Positions 59,270 through 64,000 of a DNA stretch of 64,000 bases are shown piece by piece. The position numbers and the translations under genes were made by a program. Position 1 is the stretch's first letter, and every line of letters starts with the position of its first letter. The notes under the pieces are model-generated. The model ran no database searches, was not told the origin of the DNA, and was given only the letters and a program-made list of their open reading frames with translations. Source of the stretch: Hemicordylus capensis (taxonomy: Eukaryota; Chordata; Lepidosauria; Squamata; Cordylidae); the NCBI RefSeq assembly GCF_027244095.1, contig NC_069662.1, positions 18,998,501-19,062,500 on the forward strand, read 5' to 3'.

Positions 59270-60782
59270 ATCCTAGGTTGGGATCCAGGGGTGATTCGGG
59301 AAATTACAGGCCGGTTAGCTTAACATCTGTTCCAGGCAAATTGATGGAAAGCTTCCTCAAGGACAAAATTGTAAAGCACATAGAAGAACAGGCCCTGCTG
59401 GGAGTGAACCAGCATAGCTTGTGCAAAGGTAAATCTTGCCTGACCAACCTTTTGGAGTTCTTTGAGAGTGTCAACAAGTGTGTGGATCAAGGTGATCCAG
59501 TTGACATAATATACCTGGACTTCCAAAAAGCTTTTGACAAACTTCCTCATCAACGACTCCAGAGGAAACTTAGCGGTCATGGGATAAGGGGACAAGTACA
59601 TGTGCGGATTGCTAACTGGTTGAAAGACAGGAAACAGAGGGTAGGTATAAATGGAGAGTTTTCGCAAAGGATGGAAGTAAGAAGTGGGGTCCCCCAGGGA
59701 TCTGTACTGGGACCAGTGCTTTTAAAGTTATTCATAAATGATCTAGAAGCAAGGGTAGGCAGCGAGGTGGCCAAATTTGCAGATGATACCAAACTCTTTC
59801 GGGTAGTGAAATCCATAACTGATTGTGAAGAACTCTAAAAGGATATCTCCAAACTGGGTGAGTGGGCGACAAAGTGGCAAATGCGGTTCAATGTTGGCAA
59901 GTGTAAAGTGATGCACATTGGGACGAAGAACACCAACTTCAAGTATATGCTGATGGGATCTGAGCTGTCGGTGACTGACCAGGAAAGGGATCGTGGTGGA
60001 CAGCTCGTTGAAAGTGTCAACTCAATGTGGGGCAGCTGTGAAAAAGGCCAATTCCATGCTAGGGATCATTAGGAAGGGGATTGAAAATAAAACGGCTAAT
60101 ATTATAATGCCCTTATACAAAACTATGGTGCGGCCACATCTGGAGTACTGCATACAATTCTGGTCACCACATCTAAAAAAGGACATTGTAGAACTGGAAA
60201 AGGTGCAGAAGAGGGCAACCAAGATGATCAAGGGCCTAGAACACCTTTCTTATGAGGCTAGGCTACAACACCTGGGGCTATTTAGTTTAGAAAAAAGACG
60301 ACTGCGAGGAGACATGATAGAGGTCTATAAAATCATGCATGGTGTGGAGAAAGTGGATAGAGAGAAATTCTTCTCCCTCTCCCATAACACTAGAACCAGG
60401 GGTCATCCCATGAAATTGATTGCCGGGAAATCTAGGACCAGCAAACGGAAGTACTTTTTCACACAACGCATAATCCACTTGTGGAATTCTCTGCCACGAG
60501 ATGTGCTGACAGCCAACAACCTGGATGGCTTTAAGAGGGGTTTGGATAACTTCATGGAGGAGAGGTCTATTGACGGCTACTAGTCGGAGGGCTGCAGGCC
60601 ACCTCCAGCCTCGGGGGCTGGGTGCCTCTGGGTACCAGTTGCGGGGGAGTAACAGCAGGAGAGAGGGCATGCTCTCAACTCCTGCTTGTGGCTTCCAGCA
60701 GCATCTGGTGGGCCACTGTGTGAAACAGGATTCTGGACTAGTTTGGCCTTGGGCCTGATCCAGCAGGGCTGTTCTTATGAGA
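59270..60782 (+). mobile_element. CR1 LINE, 5'-truncated, best-preserved copy
   Basis: The reverse transcriptase is readable from 59278: GNYRPVSLTSVPGKLMESF, then VDIIYLDFQKAFDKLPHQ, VPQGSVLGPVLLKLFINDL and FADDTKLF with the FADD catalytic motif. It continues in another frame at 59993-60583 with ANIIMPLYKTMVRPHLEYCI through LWNSLPRDVLTANNLDGFK. A TAA at 59836-59838 stands where related copies have a Gln codon, and a small deletion near 59990 shifts the frame. The 3' UTR ends CAGCAGGGCTGTTCTTATG. The endonuclease and ORF1 are absent, so it is not active. Confidence 0.92.
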
Positions 60783-61581
60783 AGGAGAGTGTCAATCCAA
60801 GGAAGGAAGAGGGAAATTGTCCTTTAGAAAGGACTGGCTCCTTGGATGATGAACTCATATCCTCTTACATCAACGATGCTCCTCCTGCAGGGTTAGAATT
60901 GCCAGTGGTGACTGAAGCTATTACTGGGAGTTCCCCCCGCCAAAAAAATTGTTCACATTATCAAGCCATTTAAATATCCAGGCTTGCTTTTGATAGCAAG
61001 TTGGAGACTGAAGTGAAGTCCTAGAGACTCCAAGACAGCGCCAAAGGATTGGCAACCCTGCCAGGGGTGGGGACAGCTCTGCCTTCTGAAGAAAGCTGGT
61101 GCATGTGCCAGCGTGTGCATTTTGTCTACTTCATTATGGGATCAAAGTGCAGCACACAAGTTTGTGGGTGGAAGACACATAAGAGTGAGCAAATGAGAGA
61201 TCTAGTAGTTGGAGCTGATGAAACAGTGATGTCAAGGAGAGGCATGCAAGATGCTTCATCCTCATTGCTGACCTGCAATTTAAAGCACTGACCTAGAAGG
61301 TGAGGCAGCCCAGCAAGGGGGGAAAGGGCAGCAGGTGAGGCAACACCTGGGGAGGGGGGTGGAAGGGTGCCTGCATGCACCACACCATGGCACAGTCATT
61401 GCTTGACCTGGTCATCTTGCCTCATTGGGGAGCCATCCTTGGTGGTGGGACTCCTAACAGGAGGCGATTTAGTCATTAACACACAGAGAGAGGTTTGTGA
61501 TAATTGTGTAAACCAGATAATGACTTAATTGCTTGGTGCAAAGATTGGAGTTATCATACATCAGTTGTCTAGATCAGATAT
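60783..61581. other. gene-free
   Basis: A possible fourth copy of the 'GCCTCAGGC' MITE lies near 61299-61455 (AAGGTGAGGCAGCCCAGC, GAGGCAACACCTGGG), too decayed to delimit. Confidence 0.35.
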
Positions 61582-61880
61582 TAGGAACATAGGAAGCTGC
61601 CATATACTGAGTCAGACCATTGGTCTATCTAGCTCAGTGTTGTCTTCACAGACTGGCAGTGGCTTCTCCAAGGTTGCAGGCAGGAATCTCTCTCAACCCT
61701 ATCTTGGAGAAGTCAGGGAGGGAACTTGGAACCAAGATGCTCTTCCCAGAGCGGCTCCATCCCCTGAAGGGAATATCTTACAGTGCTCACACTTCTAGTC
61801 TCCCTTTCATATGCAACCAGGGTGGATCCTGCTTAGCTAAGGGGACAAGTCATGCTTGCTACCACAAGACCAGCTCTCCT
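61582..61880 (-). repeat. full-length 5S/tRNA-derived SINE, minus orientation
   Basis: It starts AGGAACATAGGAAGCTGCCA and GACTGGCAGTGGCTTCTCCA. It ends with the reversed 5S-like head (GGATCCTGCTTAGCTAAGGG) and ACCACAAGACCAGCTCTCCT. Confidence 0.88.
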
Positions 61881-61967
61881 CTCCAGCCCCAGTGGCCTTT
61901 GTTTGGGGATTATGGGAATTTAAGTCCAATAACATCTGGGGACCCAACGTTGAGAATCCCTGGTCTA
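61881..61967. mobile_element. one arm of a foldback hAT-like MITE
   Basis: AATTTAAGTCCAATAACATC and ACGTTGAGAATCCCTGG match the right arm of 51858-51997. The left arm is not found; the SINE at 61582 directly abuts it. Confidence 0.6.
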
Positions 61968-62034
61968 GATAGACTAATAGATAGTGCTGGAGAGGAGTCA
62001 GCTGTCATAGTGAACACTGTCCCTATTTATATTG

Positions 62035-62330
62035 GAAAATGTATTTATTTATATATTTATTTGTCAATTTTTTATACTCCCCAATCTAGTAGCCCTGGAC
62101 AATTTACAAGTAAACAAAAATGTTAACATTAATCAAAATAACAAAACAGTTAAAAACTAAAACAATTTAAAACACTTTAAAACACAATTGAAGTCCAGAC
62201 TAAAAAAAAAAAAAGGCTTAAAAGCTCTCTTGAAAGCCATTAATGTTGTTAGCCTTGAATTTCATAGGTTATCCTGGAAGCCAGATTTAGGTTGCTGCTA
62301 GGTAAGATGTTAAAGTCCAGGACCATCAAG
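62035..62330 (-). repeat. L2-like LINE 3' region, minus strand
   Basis: ATTTTTTATACTCCCCAATC, an A-rich run with AACAAAACAGTTAAAAAC, then GGCTTAAAAGCTCTCTTGAA, in the order seen at 12505 onward. Confidence 0.55.
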
Positions 62331-62399
62331 GTAGCATTCTCAAAAATGCTACTAGTTCCATGAGCAGGACGGGCAAAGCTGAGTGGTCACAAGGTATGG

Positions 62400-62580
62400 T
62401 TGAGACAATGGGGTCAGGATGAAGGGTTTGGATTTGTTAGACACCGGATAACATTTTGGAGCAAGCCAAGCCTGTATAAAGGGACAGGCTGCACTCTAAC
62501 TGAAATGGAACCAGACTATGGATGCTTAACATCAAAAAGGCGGAAGAGCAGCTTTTAAGCTAACTCCTGGGGGAAAGCTG
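62400..62580 (+). mobile_element. possible LINE ORF1/5' fragment
   Basis: The plus strand read as FWSKPSLYKGTGCTLTEME and following recalls the 'LYRGDGCHLN' end of the esterase-like ORF1 of CR1/L2 LINEs. This is a weak resemblance without an open frame. Confidence 0.25.
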
Positions 62581-64000
62581 GCAGGAGCCTGGCATCTTCC
62601 AGTTCAGGAAAAAGACAGAGCAAGTACTGTGTATTGATTTTTAGATCAGTGAATGGGCAATTGCAGAATAAATGAATACAGCATACAGCAGGTGGAACAG
62701 AGCAGGTAACAGTGAGGTGAGGGTGCTTAGCAGTGGTCCTTGATATGAGAAGTCTAGGTGTTACAAACATACCCCTATTCAGAGTTTGTGAAAAGCTGAA
62801 AGAGATGTTAGGCTTAGTTATAGGTTTCACTCTACACTCAGGTTGTGACAGTCTTCCAATGCACATAGGAGAGGAGCAATTGTCCTGGGGTACAATAACA
62901 GTCATAGCCAAATCAGTCCCTTTGCTCTTCTAAGAGCATTTGCTTCTTGGCTTTGAAAATGCTTGCATTGGGTCGAATGTGGTAAGGGTGCTGTGAGCTA
63001 TATAGGAGATCCCAAAAGCCTAATAAGGCCCCTGGGCCTTAAATTTGACAGCCTTGCTATAAAAAACCTAAATATTAATGGAGAGGAGAAGATTTAAAGT
63101 GCAGTCTCAACTGAGATTAGCTGCTGAAGAATACTAATGAGGTGATATATGCAAATCGTTCATTAAGGGAGATAATCTTGAATGTTAATGAGGTGTGGAG
63201 ACAGAAATGAGCTCAACTAGAAGTATTTGAAAGAAAAGATAATCTCAAATATTAAAGATGTTTAATACAGGATAGGTAGTGTGCTTCTGCCAAGGATAAA
63301 TGCATTGGCAGTGGCTTCTTTATATATTACTTGTTTTCCTCTCAGCTATCACAGGCAGGCAGTGCTGCATCCAATCCCATCTCCTTGGTTTCATGAGATA
63401 CATACGTTTTCTTTCTTGTGATAGTACTCCACAGCCACTGCCACCTGAAGTAACTGCCTGTAGGAAGGGTACCTGAAAGACTGCCAGATGAGATCCCCAA
63501 CAAGCTGCCCAGTCTTAAAGGTCTTCTTCGGTTGCCCTGCTCAGAGTGCCCTCACCTTTTGAAGTGAAGTGCATGACAAAATGGGGCAGGGCCTGCTCAT
63601 TTTTGGCATTCTGGAGGTTTTTCCAACACATGGCTCTATGCCTCACTTTGCAGCAGATTCGAGGCATTTTAATTGGAGAGATTAAATGGACCATTAACAT
63701 AGCCATCAGCACCTCCTTCACATAGTCATCAGCACCTCCATCAACATGATCAGAGAAAGCAGAAGCCCCGGAGTTTTTTTCAAAAGCTGCTGGAAATAAG
63801 AGGATTTTTTTTACCCCGGACATGACTCTGGCTAAGCCAGAATTCGCAGCCTCCCTTCGGAGAAAAACAAAGCCCTGTCTGTCCTGGTCTCTGATAGCTG
63901 GCAGGGAGGTCGGGTTAAATCCAGCGAATATGTGGACTGGCACACTCCAATCAGCAGTGGATTCGGGGGGGAAAGCCCTGTCTGTAAAACTTCCTGGCTT
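62581..64000. other. gene-free end of window, nothing recognised
   Basis: A 142-codon frame on the minus strand (63943-63515) has no recognisable domain. AAAGCCCTGTCTGT occurs twice (63869-63882 and 63972-63985) and ATCAGCACCTCC is duplicated near 63706-63740, so this may be part of an unidentified repeat. Confidence 0.35.

Noticed and set aside
1-64000. endogenous retrovirus, LTR element or Polinton
   Set aside because: No paired LTRs, gag/pol/env-like segments or capsid-type genes were recognised; all reverse-transcriptase pieces are of CR1 or L2 LINE type.
1-64000. CRISPR array or bacterial operon
   Set aside because: Short repeats are vertebrate microsatellites and SINEs; genes have spliceosomal introns.

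Overview
The window is nuclear DNA of a vertebrate, most likely a squamate reptile (lizard or snake). The host genes have introns of 2-9 kb, no prokaryotic gene layout is present, and most of the sequence is interspersed repeats. A Sauria-SINE-type element (1305-1528), abundant MIR-like tRNA SINEs, a 5S/tRNA-derived SINE family, CR1 and L2 LINE fragments and many short hAT-like MITEs point to Squamata. The species cannot be named from this sequence alone.

Three host genes are supported. (1) At 10619-10990, minus strand, is a single coding exon for a 123-residue two-pass membrane protein related to TMEM100. A splice acceptor lies just upstream of its 5' UTR. (2) At 22344-33850, plus strand, is the complete three-exon gene for visinin, the cone-type photoreceptor calcium sensor of the recoverin family (193 residues). 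It has a TATA box about 105 bp before the ATG. (3) At 42206-57864, minus strand, is UBE2S, the K11-chain-elongating ubiquitin-conjugating enzyme of the anaphase-promoting complex (210 residues, four coding exons). Its upstream region is a CpG-rich segment with several CCAAT boxes. Visinin and UBE2S converge, with about 8 kb between their stop codons.

The remainder divides as follows. 1-10 kb is gene-free, with a rearranged Tc1 fossil and a SINE that carries two nested MITEs. 11-22 kb holds L2 pieces, SINEs and two hAT MITEs with clear target-site duplications. 22-34 kb is visinin and its introns. 34-42 kb is the convergent intergenic region. 42-58 kb is UBE2S, whose exon 3 is flanked by two foldback MITEs of one family. 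58-64 kb holds the promoter region, a 1.5-kb CR1 copy and other repeats. The genes serve unrelated processes: phototransduction (visinin), mitotic ubiquitination (UBE2S) and a small membrane protein of unknown role.

I recognised no endogenous retrovirus, LTR element, Polinton, CRISPR array, genuine tRNA gene or rRNA gene. I found no convincing new multi-gene system. The most unusual signals are the paired foldback MITEs around the catalytic-cysteine exon of UBE2S, the UBE2S start codon separated from the rest of the coding region by an intron, the visinin/TMEM100-like/UBE2S neighbourhood, the head-to-head Tc1 fossil and the 5S-rRNA-like head of one SINE family.
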